Source: Caldisericota bacterium (GTDB lineage Bacteria > Caldisericota > JANLFM01). From it: a stretch of 64,000 nucleotides of DNA. The stretch covers positions 62,001 to 126,000 of the forward strand of contig JANLFL010000003.1 in NCBI GenBank assembly GCA_024655965.1, read 5' to 3'. Position numbers and translations under genes: made by a program. The notes beneath the pieces were generated by a model. The model worked only from the letters and a program-made list of their open reading frames with translations, made no database searches and was not told the origin of the DNA. Of this stretch, positions 43,383-52,218 are shown piece after piece; position 1 is the first letter of the stretch, and each line of letters opens with the position of its first letter.

Positions 43383-44197
43383 AGGAACTTGTTCTGGAGG
43401 CCGCGGAATTTATCCGGGGTAGATCCCCTCTCCAATTTAAATGGGGGATCATCCTGGGGAGCGGATTAGGGTCTCTTGCGGATGAGGTCGTTCAGCGGGT
43501 CACAATTGATTATTCCTCCATCCCCCACTTTCCCCAATCCAGAGTCCCGGGTCACGAGGGTCAAATGGTCTGCGGCTTTTTAAGCGGTGTTCCGGTGGTC
43601 GCTCTTAAAGGAAGGGTTCATTACTATGAGGGCTACCAGACCTCTGAAGTTGCTTTCCCGGTCAGGGTTTTCAAGGCTTTGGGCATTGCCAATCTATGTA
43701 CCACGAACGCCGTGGGAGGGCTGAGCGGTTCTTTTAAAGTGGGGGATATCATGCTCGTTCAGGATCACATAAACTTCCTTCCCTCCCCCCTCAAGGGACC
43801 ACATGACCCCTTTTTCGGGGAAAGGTTTCCCAGCCTTTTTCGAGCTTACGACCCCATGCTCCAGGACCTGGCAGAAAAAGCGGCTTCCAAGGTTGGGATA
43901 CCCCTGAAAAAGGGAGTGCTGGCCAGCGTTCCCGGCCCCCATTTCGAGACCCTGGCGGAACTCAAAGCCCTTCGAATTATCGGGGCGGATGCCGTGGGGA
44001 TGTCGGTTACTCCCGAAACCATCGCTGCTAGACAAATGGAAATGAAAGTCCTGGCCTTTTCTGTAATCACCGATTTAGACCCCTCCCTTGGAGGGGAGGA
44101 GTTATCCCACGATGCAGTCCTAAAAGCTGCCAAAGATGCGGCCTCAAACCTTGCGAAAATCATCAAGGAGGTAATTTCGCTCCATGAGGGCAGTTGA
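43379..44197 (+). CDS. punA: Purine nucleoside phosphorylase
   Basis: A 272-residue trimeric-type PNP: ILGSGLGSLADEV, RVPGHEGQMV, GRVHYYEGY, TNAVGGL, and a C-terminal 'DAVGMSVTPETIAARQMEMKVL' that corresponds to the usual DAVGMST-x-PE motif. It cleaves purine nucleosides to base and ribose-1-phosphate, feeding hpt. ATG 43379 overlaps sucD, and it overlaps the next gene by 14 bp. Confidence 0.92.
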   Translation: MKELVLEAAEFIRGRSPLQFKWGIILGSGLGSLADEVVQRVTIDYSSIPHFPQSRVPGHEGQMVCGFLSGVPVVALKGRVHYYEGYQTSEVAFPVRVFKALGIANLCTTNAVGGLSGSFKVGDIMLVQDHINFLPSPLKGPHDPFFGERFPSLFRAYDPMLQDLAEKAASKVGIPLKKGVLASVPGPHFETLAELKALRIIGADAVGMSVTPETIAARQMEMKVLAFSVITDLDPSLGGEELSHDAVLKAAKDAASNLAKIIKEVISLHEGS

Positions 44198-45494
44198 CCT
44201 GATCATAAAGAAAAGGGATGGAAAAGCCCTCCAGGATGGGGAAATTGACTTTTTAATTCAGGGCTTTGTCCGGGGGGAAATCCCGGATTATCAGATCGCC
44301 AGCATTTTAATGGCCATTTTTTTCCGGGGAATGAACCTGGAGGAGACGGTCTCCCTTACCAAGAGCATGGTGGAATCGGGGAAGCAACTTGACCTTTCTT
44401 CCCTTCCTGGGCCCACGGTGGATAAGCATTCCACTGGTGGGGTAGGGGATAAGGTTTCCCTGGCATTAGTTCCTCTCCTTTCAGCCTGTGGGCTGTTTAT
44501 TGCCAAAATGTCCGGGAGGGGACTGGGGCATACCGGGGGGACAATCGACAAGCTGGAATCAATTCCCGGATTCAAGACCGACCTTTCCCTTGAAGAGCTC
44601 CTCGCTCAGGTGAAGGAAGTGGGGTGCGCGATCGTTTCCCAGACCCCCGAGCTCGTTCCCGCGGATGGGAAACTCTATGCCTTGAGGGATGTCACGGGGA
44701 CCGTTGAGAGCATTCCCCTGATCGCCAGTTCGGTAATGTCCAAAAAAATCGCCGGGGGGGCCTCCAACATTCTGATCGATGTGAAATGCGGGCGAGGGGC
44801 GTTCATGAAGACTTTAAAGGAAGCCAGGGACCTCTCCCGAATAATGGTGGAGATTGGGACCAGAATGAAGAGAAAGGTCACCTGTCTGATAACTCCCATG
44901 GATGAGCCCCTGGGAAAAATGGTGGGAAACGCTCTGGAAGTGAAAGAGGCTGTGGAGACCTTGAAAGGAACCGGTCCTTCCGATTTCACTAATTCCGTTC
45001 TGGAGCTTGCCGGAGAACTCCTTTTTCTTTCCGGAAAGGGGAATACCCCTGAAGAGGGGAAGGAAATTGCCAGGGAAGTCCTGAATTCCGGAGGAGGTCT
45101 TTTTAAATTCAAGCAGATGTTGAAAGCTCAGGGCGGGGATGAGCGGATTACTGATGAGGCCTGGCGCTTGCCCGGGGCAAGTTTCCGCTGGGTGATCCCT
45201 TCAAAGGCCAAGGGGTTCGTGAAGAAAATCGATGCTTTTAAAATTGGAAAGGCGGCGATGATCTTAGGAGGAGGAAGGGAGAAGAAGGGCGACCCAATTG
45301 ATTACGGCGTGGGGGTTGAACTCCTGAAGAAGAGCGGAGATTTTGTCACCCTGGAGGAGCCCCTCGCTGTCCTCCATGTGAATAACCGGGAGAGGATCAA
45401 AGAAGCTCAGGATTTAGTTGAGGGGGCTTTTTCCTTCTCCAAGGAACCTGTAGAAAAGCTCTTTAAGCCCCTGGCGAGGATCTCCAATGCCTGA
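44184..45494 (+). CDS. Pyrimidine-nucleoside (thymidine) phosphorylase
   Basis: A 436-residue family-II phosphorylase. VDKHSTGGVGDKVSLAL, KMSGRGLGHTGGTIDKLE and 'MSKKIAGGASNILIDVKCG' are signature segments, and the glycosyltransferase C-terminal domain is complete. It cleaves thymidine or uridine phosphorolytically. Whether it is deoA-like (thymidine) or pdp-like (broad) cannot be decided from sequence alone. It overlaps punA and the M50 gene, completing a nucleoside salvage set. Confidence 0.92.
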   Translation: MRAVDLIIKKRDGKALQDGEIDFLIQGFVRGEIPDYQIASILMAIFFRGMNLEETVSLTKSMVESGKQLDLSSLPGPTVDKHSTGGVGDKVSLALVPLLSACGLFIAKMSGRGLGHTGGTIDKLESIPGFKTDLSLEELLAQVKEVGCAIVSQTPELVPADGKLYALRDVTGTVESIPLIASSVMSKKIAGGASNILIDVKCGRGAFMKTLKEARDLSRIMVEIGTRMKRKVTCLITPMDEPLGKMVGNALEVKEAVETLKGTGPSDFTNSVLELAGELLFLSGKGNTPEEGKEIAREVLNSGGGLFKFKQMLKAQGGDERITDEAWRLPGASFRWVIPSKAKGFVKKIDAFKIGKAAMILGGGREKKGDPIDYGVGVELLKKSGDFVTLEEPLAVLHVNNRERIKEAQDLVEGAFSFSKEPVEKLFKPLARISNA

Positions 45495-46128
45495 TCTCCT
45501 TTCACAACCGATATATTTCATTATCTCCCTTTTCATCCTGTTTTTCAGCATTATCCTTCACGAGGTTGCCCACGGCTGGACGGCGGAAAAGTTAGGGGAC
45601 CCCACCGCAAGGATTGCGGGGCGGATCACACTTAATCCGATTTCCCACGTTGATCTATTCGGCACCATCCTCCTTCCCCTGATGCTCATCCTGTTGAGGA
45701 GCAATTTCATAATTGGGTGGGCAAAGCCTGTTCCGGTAAACTTTTACCGGCTGAGGAACCCGAGAAGGGACACCCTTCTGGTGAGCGTTTCGGGGATAGT
45801 CACGAACTTCAGCCTGGCGGTTTTGGCTTCCCTCCTCTGGAGGATTTTCCACTATTTTTCCGTTGGCGGAATTCTTCTCTTCCAGGTTTTGTATTTTACC
45901 GTTTCTTTAAATCTTCTCCTCTGTTTTTTTAACCTCATTCCTCTCCCTCCCCTCGATGGGTCAAAGGTCCTGGGGGCAATTTTCCCCCGGGCTTTGGGGC
46001 GGATGATTTACGATCCTCAGGTGAACCTTTTTGGCACCTTCATCCTCTTCGCCCTTTTAGGGACGGGGCTACTCTGGAGGGTTTTAGACCCTGTAATCGG
46101 GTTTTTCCTCAATTTATTCCTTTTTTAA
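45487..46128 (+). CDS. M50-family site-2-protease-like membrane protein
   Basis: A 213-residue protein with about five membrane segments. The zinc motif HEVAHGWTAEKLGDPTAR begins at residue 25, LNPISHVDLFGTILLP follows, and the third-ligand segment is NLIPLPPLDGSKVLG. This is the short YwhC/Rv1457-like branch without PDZ domains. It probably cleaves membrane proteins; its target is unknown. Its stop is 9 bp before the strong terminator. Confidence 0.9.
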   Translation: MPDLLSQPIYFIISLFILFFSIILHEVAHGWTAEKLGDPTARIAGRITLNPISHVDLFGTILLPLMLILLRSNFIIGWAKPVPVNFYRLRNPRRDTLLVSVSGIVTNFSLAVLASLLWRIFHYFSVGGILLFQVLYFTVSLNLLLCFFNLIPLPPLDGSKVLGAIFPRALGRMIYDPQVNLFGTFILFALLGTGLLWRVLDPVIGFFLNLFLF

Positions 46129-46137
46129 TGATTAAAA

Positions 46138-46170
46138 AGAAAAAGCCCGGGGAATCCCCGGGCTTTTTCT
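46138..46170. terminator. Strong bidirectional intrinsic terminator
   Basis: A perfect 15-bp stem (AGAAAAAGCCCGGGG / CCCCGGGCTTTTTCT) with an AAT loop. It gives T-runs on both strands, so it ends both the plus-strand housekeeping block and the convergent minus-strand surface-protein transcript. Confidence 0.93.
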
Positions 46171-46189
46171 TTTATCTATTCTATCCGTT

Positions 46190-49063
46190 CTAAGGGAGGT
46201 AGTTGATCAGAATCTCTTTCCCTTCAACCGAGTGGACTCCAAAATGGGTCTGCGCCGCTTCTGCAATCCAGGAGAAGGCCCAGTGGGCGGTGGGGACATC
46301 GGGGAAGGACTGGGAGACGTTGGGTCCCGTTAAGGGGCCTCGTCCGTAGGAACGGTCGATCAAGGTGACTGTCTCAGCCCTGGTAATCGATTGATCGGGG
46401 CGGAAGTCACCTGAGGGATATCCGGTGATGAACATCGCCCTCTGAGCGGCTTCAATGTATCCAGCTGCCCAGTGCCCTGCGATATCCGGGAAGGTGGGAG
46501 GGGCAACGATCAGGGGGAACAGGCCTCGAGCCCTGACCATGACTGTTGCAAGTTCCGCCCTGGTAATCGATTGATCGGGATGGAATGTGTGATCAGGATA
46601 TCCTTGCATGATACCCGCTTCCACAACCGCAGAGATGTATCCGAAAGCCCAGTGGGTGGATTGGACGTCAGCGAAGTTTGGATTGGCGGCGGTCTGAGGA
46701 TTCAAACCCATGATCCTGGTCAAAATGGCGGCGATCTCCGCCCGGGTGATGGGTTTTTCAGGGCGGAAAGTTCCATCGGGATAACCCTGAATGAAAGCGT
46801 TGTGCTGGACCTGTCCCACTTTAACGAAGACTGTCGGGGAAAGGCTATCCTGGTAACCGGAGACAATTCCCTTTGCCCGGTTCTCAATAACTGTCCCATC
46901 AGGAACTGTGGAGGCGACGCTGAACTGGGCAATGATTGTCCCGTTAGCTCCCGGAGGAAGATCACCCAAGATCCAGGTTAATTTACCGGGTTCTGGCCCG
47001 ACGACCGGGGAGGGATTCCCGTTGAGGAAGGTTGTGTTCGCCGGAGCATAGTCCTCGATCTTTGCTCCAGGGAGCATGGCGTTCCCGGTGTTGGCATAGA
47101 TGATGATGTAGGTGATGTACTCCCCTCCTTTAACGGAATCAGCGGTGGCGATCTTGGAGACCTTTAAGGGGGAGACGGGAGCCTGCCCAACCTGGAAGGA
47201 AGCGGAAGCGAAAACCGGCTCCAGCCCGCCCACTTCGAGTTTCGCCGTGTTGGTCACCGTTGCTCCCACCGTCACCGTGGGAATCACGGTTGCCTCAATG
47301 GTCACTGTCCCGGTTGCCCCAGGAGCGATGTTGGAAATCGTCCAGGAAACCACGCTGTCCGTCCTGGTGTACCCCGAAGTTGCCCCTTTGAAGGTGACCT
47401 CTGGGGGAAGGGTATCGGTGATGGTCAATGTGGGAATGGTGGGGTTAGTGGTCGGGTTCTGGACGGTGATGGTGAACAGGGCATCCTCACCGGGAAGGAC
47501 GTTGTTGGCGCTGACCGTCTTCTGCAGGGTGAGGGCTGAAGGAAGACCGACAAGGACATAAATTGTTTTTGAAACTTCCGCAGTTCCCGTACCCTTTACT
47601 GAAGCGGTGTTGGGGATTGAAGTTCCTGGAGTAATGTAAAGATTGGCAGTTGCGGTGAAAGAAAGAGTAATCGTTGGGGTCCCGGGAGCCAGAGTTCCAA
47701 TTGACCAGATAATGTTATTCCCCGAGAAAGAGAAGGGATAAGTGCCTCCCACTCCGTAAGGGGTGAAGCGAGAATCCAGATAATCCGTGACCGTAACGCC
47801 GGTTATCGTTTCCGTAGAGTTGTATTTGAAAGAAATAGTGAATGTGGCTAGCTGTCCCGGAAGGATTACGGTCGGAGAGACGGTTTTTTCAATAGTAAAG
47901 GGAGCGGGAAGGACTGTGACATTCGGGGCTTGGGCACTAAATGTTTGGGTTGCTCCTTCGTAAAAATAAGCGATATTGGAAATAACCGTGCTAGGGGTTA
48001 ATGCCTGAACATTCAAGATTGCGGTAACGGTGAAATTAGGAGGAATGGGATCGAGGTTCCAGGTCACATAATTCTGGCCTGTGGTGGGAGGGGTGACCGT
48101 TCCCAAGTTTGTGGATGCTGACAAATACTGGGTGAACGGGGGAATGTTATCAATGATTTTGGCGTTGAAAATTGTTGGGGATCCAGTAGGGTTGGTGAAT
48201 TTAATGGTGTATGTCAAAGTATCCCCCGGTGCAGCCTGAGTTTTGTTTACCTCTTTGGTGAATGCCTTTGTAGCAGGAATTATTGTCACAGCATTTGCTG
48301 CTGCAGGGGCAGAGGTTAAAAACCCGCTGGCAGTAACGGTGGCAATATTTATGACAGTTTTGGTGGAAGTAACGGTTTTCGCTGAAACGGTAAGCAAGAA
48401 GGTAGATGTTCCCGTATCAGGAAGGTCTGGAATGCCGATTATGAGGGGGGAAGTGCTAACTAGTGAGGCTGTTCCGCTTAACCCAACATAGGCCAGATCG
48501 GAAGGTAAAATATCGGTTACCCTGATTTGGGTTGCGGTGCTTCCAGAATTGTTGGAGACTACGAAATTGTAGGTGAATAAGCTTCCCGAGACCACAGTCG
48601 TTGCGGTGGTGGATTTTCCGATTGTGAGGGTTTTCCCCACGGAGAAATTTACGGTGTTTGAATTTACCCAGTAGGTATCCGTTTCAGTCACAATGTAAAA
48701 AATCCCATAAGCGGTTATGCTCCCACTGGTTGCAGTAACAGTATATTTTATGGAACCGGTGCAGGCATTTCCTGTTGGGACATTTGTGAAGAATGGGGGA
48801 TTTGGAATCGGGTTTGAAAGAGCCCCAGATGGTACTGTTTCCACAACAATGTAACCTGTAGGGACGTACACGCTTGGCAAAAAAGAAAAGTTAAATGTGA
48901 CTTGGTCCCCCGGGGCGACATTTGTGGGAGTGACGTTGAAAACTACAAAGTTTCCAACCCCGTTTGCCAAGGCCGGTTTTACTTGGGAAACGGGGAAAAT
49001 ACCCATTGAAAGCACCAAAGCCAAAACCAGCCCCAGGCCAATTACCTTACGAGTAATTTTCAT
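46190..49063 (-). CDS. SLH-anchored surface protein with DUF11-type repeats
   Basis: A 957-residue exported protein. ATG 49063 is used because GGAGGTG lies nine bases upstream; ATG 49081 has no site. A signal peptide (about residues 1-33, cut near ALA-NG) is followed by roughly six beta-rich repeats of about 110-130 residues of the DUF11 type (for example EKTVSPTVILPGQLATFTIS, LQKTVSANNVLPGEDALFTI). The C-terminus has three SLH domains (IQGYPDGTFRPEKPITRAE, MQGYPDHTFHPDQSITRAE, ITGYPSGDFRPDQSITRAE) that should bind a cell-wall polymer. It is probably an S-layer or cell-surface coat protein; the many Thr and Val codons and the long leader fit high expression. A TATAAT at about 49190 on the minus strand may be its promoter. 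Confidence 0.92.
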   Translation of the reverse strand: MKITRKVIGLGLVLALVLSMGIFPVSQVKPALANGVGNFVVFNVTPTNVAPGDQVTFNFSFLPSVYVPTGYIVVETVPSGALSNPIPNPPFFTNVPTGNACTGSIKYTVTATSGSITAYGIFYIVTETDTYWVNSNTVNFSVGKTLTIGKSTTATTVVSGSLFTYNFVVSNNSGSTATQIRVTDILPSDLAYVGLSGTASLVSTSPLIIGIPDLPDTGTSTFLLTVSAKTVTSTKTVINIATVTASGFLTSAPAAANAVTIIPATKAFTKEVNKTQAAPGDTLTYTIKFTNPTGSPTIFNAKIIDNIPPFTQYLSASTNLGTVTPPTTGQNYVTWNLDPIPPNFTVTAILNVQALTPSTVISNIAYFYEGATQTFSAQAPNVTVLPAPFTIEKTVSPTVILPGQLATFTISFKYNSTETITGVTVTDYLDSRFTPYGVGGTYPFSFSGNNIIWSIGTLAPGTPTITLSFTATANLYITPGTSIPNTASVKGTGTAEVSKTIYVLVGLPSALTLQKTVSANNVLPGEDALFTITVQNPTTNPTIPTLTITDTLPPEVTFKGATSGYTRTDSVVSWTISNIAPGATGTVTIEATVIPTVTVGATVTNTAKLEVGGLEPVFASASFQVGQAPVSPLKVSKIATADSVKGGEYITYIIIYANTGNAMLPGAKIEDYAPANTTFLNGNPSPVVGPEPGKLTWILGDLPPGANGTIIAQFSVASTVPDGTVIENRAKGIVSGYQDSLSPTVFVKVGQVQHNAFIQGYPDGTFRPEKPITRAEIAAILTRIMGLNPQTAANPNFADVQSTHWAFGYISAVVEAGIMQGYPDHTFHPDQSITRAELATVMVRARGLFPLIVAPPTFPDIAGHWAAGYIEAAQRAMFITGYPSGDFRPDQSITRAETVTLIDRSYGRGPLTGPNVSQSFPDVPTAHWAFSWIAEAAQTHFGVHSVEGKEILINYLP

Positions 49064-49243
49064 TCTTTTCAACACCTCCATTTATCTCTTCTTAAGTAGT
49101 ATAGACGATAACCCTCAAATATTGTTCCAGAAAGCAAGAATTTTCAAGAGCCTTTGGATTTTCAGGTATCGCTTTTCCCGCCTCAATTATACCCTTAAAT
49201 TCAGAAAATAAGTAAGTTTAAAAGCTTTTTTAAAAAATTTTTC

Positions 49244-49272
49244 TTGACTTATTGTTCCCTGGTTGTTTTACT
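49244..49272 (+). promoter_or_regulatory. Putative promoter of the cobalamin-uptake operon
   Basis: A -35-like TTGACT (49244-49249), a 17-bp spacer and a -10-like TTTACT (49267-49272) lie directly before the cobalamin riboswitch, so the transcript would begin at or just before its P1 stem. Confidence 0.55.
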
Positions 49273-49275
49273 TAA

Positions 49276-49413
49276 GGCGGAAAGTTAAGGGAAGTGCGGT
49301 GAGAATCCGCCGCGGTCCCGCCACTGTGAGGGATGAGCCCCCAAAAGCCACTGGCGAAAGCTGGGAAGGCGAAAAAGGGCGATGACCCCGAGCCAGGAGA
49401 CCTGCTTTCCGCC
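49276..49413 (+). promoter_or_regulatory. Cobalamin (B12) riboswitch
   Basis: A 9-bp P1 stem, GGCGGAAAG (49276-49284) with CTTTCCGCC (49405-49413). Inside are the conserved core GGGAAGTGCGGTGAGAATCC, GCGGTCCCGCCACTGTGA, and the B12 box AGCCAGGAGACCTGC (49391-49405). The btuF-like gene begins 44 bases later. This is a complete adenosylcobalamin-class aptamer; the binding of ligand should lower uptake gene expression. Confidence 0.96.
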
Positions 49414-49432
49414 GCGCAAGCGGAAATCCCAA

Positions 49433-49450
49433 TCCTTCGCGAGAAAGGAG
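49433..49450 (+). promoter_or_regulatory. Shine-Dalgarno hairpin (riboswitch expression platform)
   Basis: TCCTT (49433-49437) can pair with AAGGA (49445-49449) over a 7-base loop, covering the AAAGGAG ribosome-binding site of the btuF-like gene (ATG 49458). There is no T-run, so control is probably translational. An upstream CCGC-GCAA-GCGG stem (near 49411-49422) overlaps the end of P1. Confidence 0.5.
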
Positions 49451-49457
49451 TAAGAAG

Positions 49458-50411
49458 ATGAAAAAAGTTTTTAAACCCCTTATTTTCACCCTCTTAATTT
49501 TTCCTCTTTTATTTTCCGGATGCAGTAGCAGCGTCAGCCCAACTCCCCCCTCCCCAACCACCTCTTCCCCGACTTCACCTCCGTTTTCCGCTGTTGATTT
49601 CTGGGGAAACTACGTGCAACTTCCCCTTAAACCTTCGAGGATCGTTTCCCTTGGTCCCTCCGCCACGGAGATCGTTGCCTCATTGGGGGCGCTCGATCGC
49701 CTTGTGGGGGTGACCACCGCCGATGATTTCCCCCCTGAGGTTTCAAATATTGAGAAGGTGGGAGGAATGGACAACCCCTCCCTGGAGAAGATCCTCTCCC
49801 TCCAGCCCGACCTTGTCCTAGCGGTTTTCGGAAATCCTTTGAGCTTGGTTGAAATTCTCAAGTCCCAGAAAATTCCGGTCTTCGGTCTAAACCCAGAGAC
49901 AGTTGAAGAGGTAATTGAAGACATTTTTAAAGTGGGAAACCTTATAGGCGAAGAGGAAAATGCCAAAAAGTTGGCCTCGGATATCCAGGGAACGATTGAT
50001 CTCTTAAATTCCAAAAAATCCCGGACAAACACAATTCCTAAGGTGTACATTGAAACCTGGCCCCAGGAGCCTTATTACACTTTTGGAGCAGGTACTTTCG
50101 GCGACGACATCATAAACCTTGCAGGGGGCGAAAACATCGCCTCCGGGATAGACGAGCCATATCCTGCGCTTTCTACCGATTACATATTATTCGAAAATCC
50201 CGACTGCATTGTCCTTGCTTACATGGTCGACGACCCGAACAAAAGCCTTAAATCCAGGAAGGGCTGGGAGAACGTCTCTGCGGTAATTCAGGGAAGGATC
50301 CTTGTTCCCAACGACCCCAATGTTTTCCTTCGTCCGGGACCAAGGGTTAAGGAAGCTCTGCTGGAACTCGCAAGATTTCTTCATCCGGAGTGGTTTGAGA
50401 TCACTCCCTGA
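49458..50411 (+). CDS. btuF: Cobalamin/siderophore-type ABC transporter substrate-binding lipoprotein
   Basis: A 317-residue lipoprotein with lipobox LFSGC (Cys22), a Ser/Pro/Thr-rich linker to about residue 45, then a class III helical-backbone binding domain: RIVSLGPSATEIVASLGALDRLVGV, 'GGMDNPSLEKILSLQPDLVLA' and 'RKGWENVSAVIQGRILVPND'. The class binds corrinoids or Fe-siderophores. The B12 riboswitch directly upstream argues for a corrinoid ligand. Confidence 0.9.
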   Translation: MKKVFKPLIFTLLIFPLLFSGCSSSVSPTPPSPTTSSPTSPPFSAVDFWGNYVQLPLKPSRIVSLGPSATEIVASLGALDRLVGVTTADDFPPEVSNIEKVGGMDNPSLEKILSLQPDLVLAVFGNPLSLVEILKSQKIPVFGLNPETVEEVIEDIFKVGNLIGEEENAKKLASDIQGTIDLLNSKKSRTNTIPKVYIETWPQEPYYTFGAGTFGDDIINLAGGENIASGIDEPYPALSTDYILFENPDCIVLAYMVDDPNKSLKSRKGWENVSAVIQGRILVPNDPNVFLRPGPRVKEALLELARFLHPEWFEITP

Positions 50412-50425
50412 AAGGGAGCTTTCCC

Positions 50426-51409
50426 TTGAAATACTTCCTTGTAATCCTTTTTTTAGTCTTATTTCTTTTTTGGGGGCTTTTTGCGGGAGGGGCTCCTCTT
50501 TCCTTTGAAGATGTAGTTGAAGCCCTGGGCGGACCTTTGGGATTGAGCTATCCTCCACCCCTCCATCAGAGCATCATCTGGAATTTCCGCATTCCCCGGA
50601 TGCTCACCGCTTTCTTGACCGGATCGGCATTAGCCCTTGCTGGGTGCATCAGCCAGTCACTTTTTCGAAACCCCCTTGCCGATCCTTTCATTGTGGGAAC
50701 GAGCGCGGGGGCAAATTTCGGGGTCACCATATCCTACCTTTTTAATATCCTGTATTTTGCCCCCGGGTTTCTCGCCACGCCTTTGTTCGCTTTTTTTGGA
50801 GCTTTGCTTGTGACTTTCACCGTCCTCCTTCTTGGGAGGAAAGGAGGTACCCTCCCGGTGAACACCCTCCTCCTTGCCGGGGTGGCCGCAAATTATTTTT
50901 TCGTGTCCTTGAGTTCACTTTTCGCCGTCCTGGGGAGGAATGTCCTCCACCGTTCTGTCCTGTGGTCCCTTGAGGGGTTCGCCGGGGCGAACTGGGATTC
51001 CTTCTTTTCCGTGCTTCCCCTGGTCTTGATCGGATTGCTGGCTTTAATTTTTCTTTCCAAACCACTGGACCTCGTCCTTCTGGGGGATGAGGCGGCTATT
51101 GGTCTGGGATTGAATGTGGGGAAATTGAAATTCTTTTTAACCGTTGTAGTGGGCCTTTTGACCGGGGCGGCCGTTTCAGTAAGCGGGTTGATCGGTTTCG
51201 TGGGGCTGGTTGTCCCCCACATCGGGAGGATGATCGTCGGGGCAAAGCACTCCCGCTTATTGCCTTTTTCTTTCCTTACAGGTGGAGTCCTCCTTTTGGG
51301 GGCTGATAATCTCGCCCGCTCTATTATCCCCGGTTTCGAAGTCCCCGTTGCCGTAATCACCGCCTTAATGGGTGTCCCCTTCTTCATTTACCTCTTGAGG
51401 AGAACCTGA
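50426..51409 (+). CDS. btuC: BtuC/FecCD-type ABC transporter permease
   Basis: A 327-residue membrane protein with about nine to ten helices. LSYPPPLHQSIIWNFRIPRML, SLFRNPLADPFIVGTSAGANFG and 'GLIGFVGLVVPHIGRMIVG' are permease signatures of the FecCD family, the last contacting the ATPase. TTG 50426 is used, with GGGAG upstream. The stop overlaps the btuD ATG by 1 base. Confidence 0.92.
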   Translation: MKYFLVILFLVLFLFWGLFAGGAPLSFEDVVEALGGPLGLSYPPPLHQSIIWNFRIPRMLTAFLTGSALALAGCISQSLFRNPLADPFIVGTSAGANFGVTISYLFNILYFAPGFLATPLFAFFGALLVTFTVLLLGRKGGTLPVNTLLLAGVAANYFFVSLSSLFAVLGRNVLHRSVLWSLEGFAGANWDSFFSVLPLVLIGLLALIFLSKPLDLVLLGDEAAIGLGLNVGKLKFFLTVVVGLLTGAAVSVSGLIGFVGLVVPHIGRMIVGAKHSRLLPFSFLTGGVLLLGADNLARSIIPGFEVPVAVITALMGVPFFIYLLRRT

Positions 51410-52176
51410 TGGATAAAATTCTTGAAGTGCTGGACCTTTCCGCCGGTTATGAGAGGGGCCCGGTAATCGAAAAGGTGAATTTTTTCCTTAAACCAGGGGA
51501 TTTCGTGGTCCTCGTGGGCCCCAATGCCTCGGGAAAGAGCACGCTTCTAAAAGCAATCCTGCGCATCAACCGGATATATAAAGGAAGGGTTCTTCTTGAA
51601 GGAAGGGACATTTTCCTCCTCCCCCGGAGGCAAATCGCCCGAGAGGTGGCTTACCTCCCTCAGGAGAACGGTCACGAATTCCCCTTCAACCTGGAGGAGG
51701 TGGTGGGCATGGGAAGGTTCCCTCACAGCCCTTTATTTTTCGACACCCCAACGGACCGGGAAAAAATTGAGGAAGCCTTGAAGCAGGTGGGCCTCTGGGA
51801 AAAAAGGAAGGAAAAATTCGGGAACCTTAGCGGGGGGGAGAAGAGGAGGGGGGTGATTGCCCGGGCATTAGCCCAGGGAAGCAAGGTTCTCCTCCTTGAC
51901 GAACCCACGCTTCACCTGGACCTGAATTTTCAGCTCGAAGTATCTTCCCTTTTGAAGGACCTTTCCCGATCCGGGATCGCGGTGCTTGCGGTTTACCACG
52001 ATCTCTGGCTTCCGCGGCTTTTCGCCCGCAGGATACTTGCCATGAAGTCGGGGAAATTGGTCAAGGAATTGACCCCCGAGGAGGTTACCCCATACTTCGT
52101 TTCCCAATTATACGGAATTGAGCCATCCCTTTTTCCCTCATTCTCTTTGGGCAAAAAAGGGGATTTTTTATGGTAA
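51409..52176 (+). CDS. btuD: BtuD-type ABC transporter ATPase
   Basis: A 255-residue ATPase with Walker A VGPNASGKST, Q-loop 'YLPQENGHEFPF', signature LSGGEKRRGVIARALAQ, Walker B VLLLDEPTLHLD and H-loop AVYHD. It energises BtuC/BtuF corrinoid import and is translationally coupled to btuC. No corrinoid remodelling genes are in the window. Confidence 0.93.
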   Translation: MDKILEVLDLSAGYERGPVIEKVNFFLKPGDFVVLVGPNASGKSTLLKAILRINRIYKGRVLLEGRDIFLLPRRQIAREVAYLPQENGHEFPFNLEEVVGMGRFPHSPLFFDTPTDREKIEEALKQVGLWEKRKEKFGNLSGGEKRRGVIARALAQGSKVLLLDEPTLHLDLNFQLEVSSLLKDLSRSGIAVLAVYHDLWLPRLFARRILAMKSGKLVKELTPEEVTPYFVSQLYGIEPSLFPSFSLGKKGDFLW

Positions 52177-52218
52177 TATTTTTCTAAACCTCTTCATATG
52201 AAGAAAGGAGCTCCAGAG

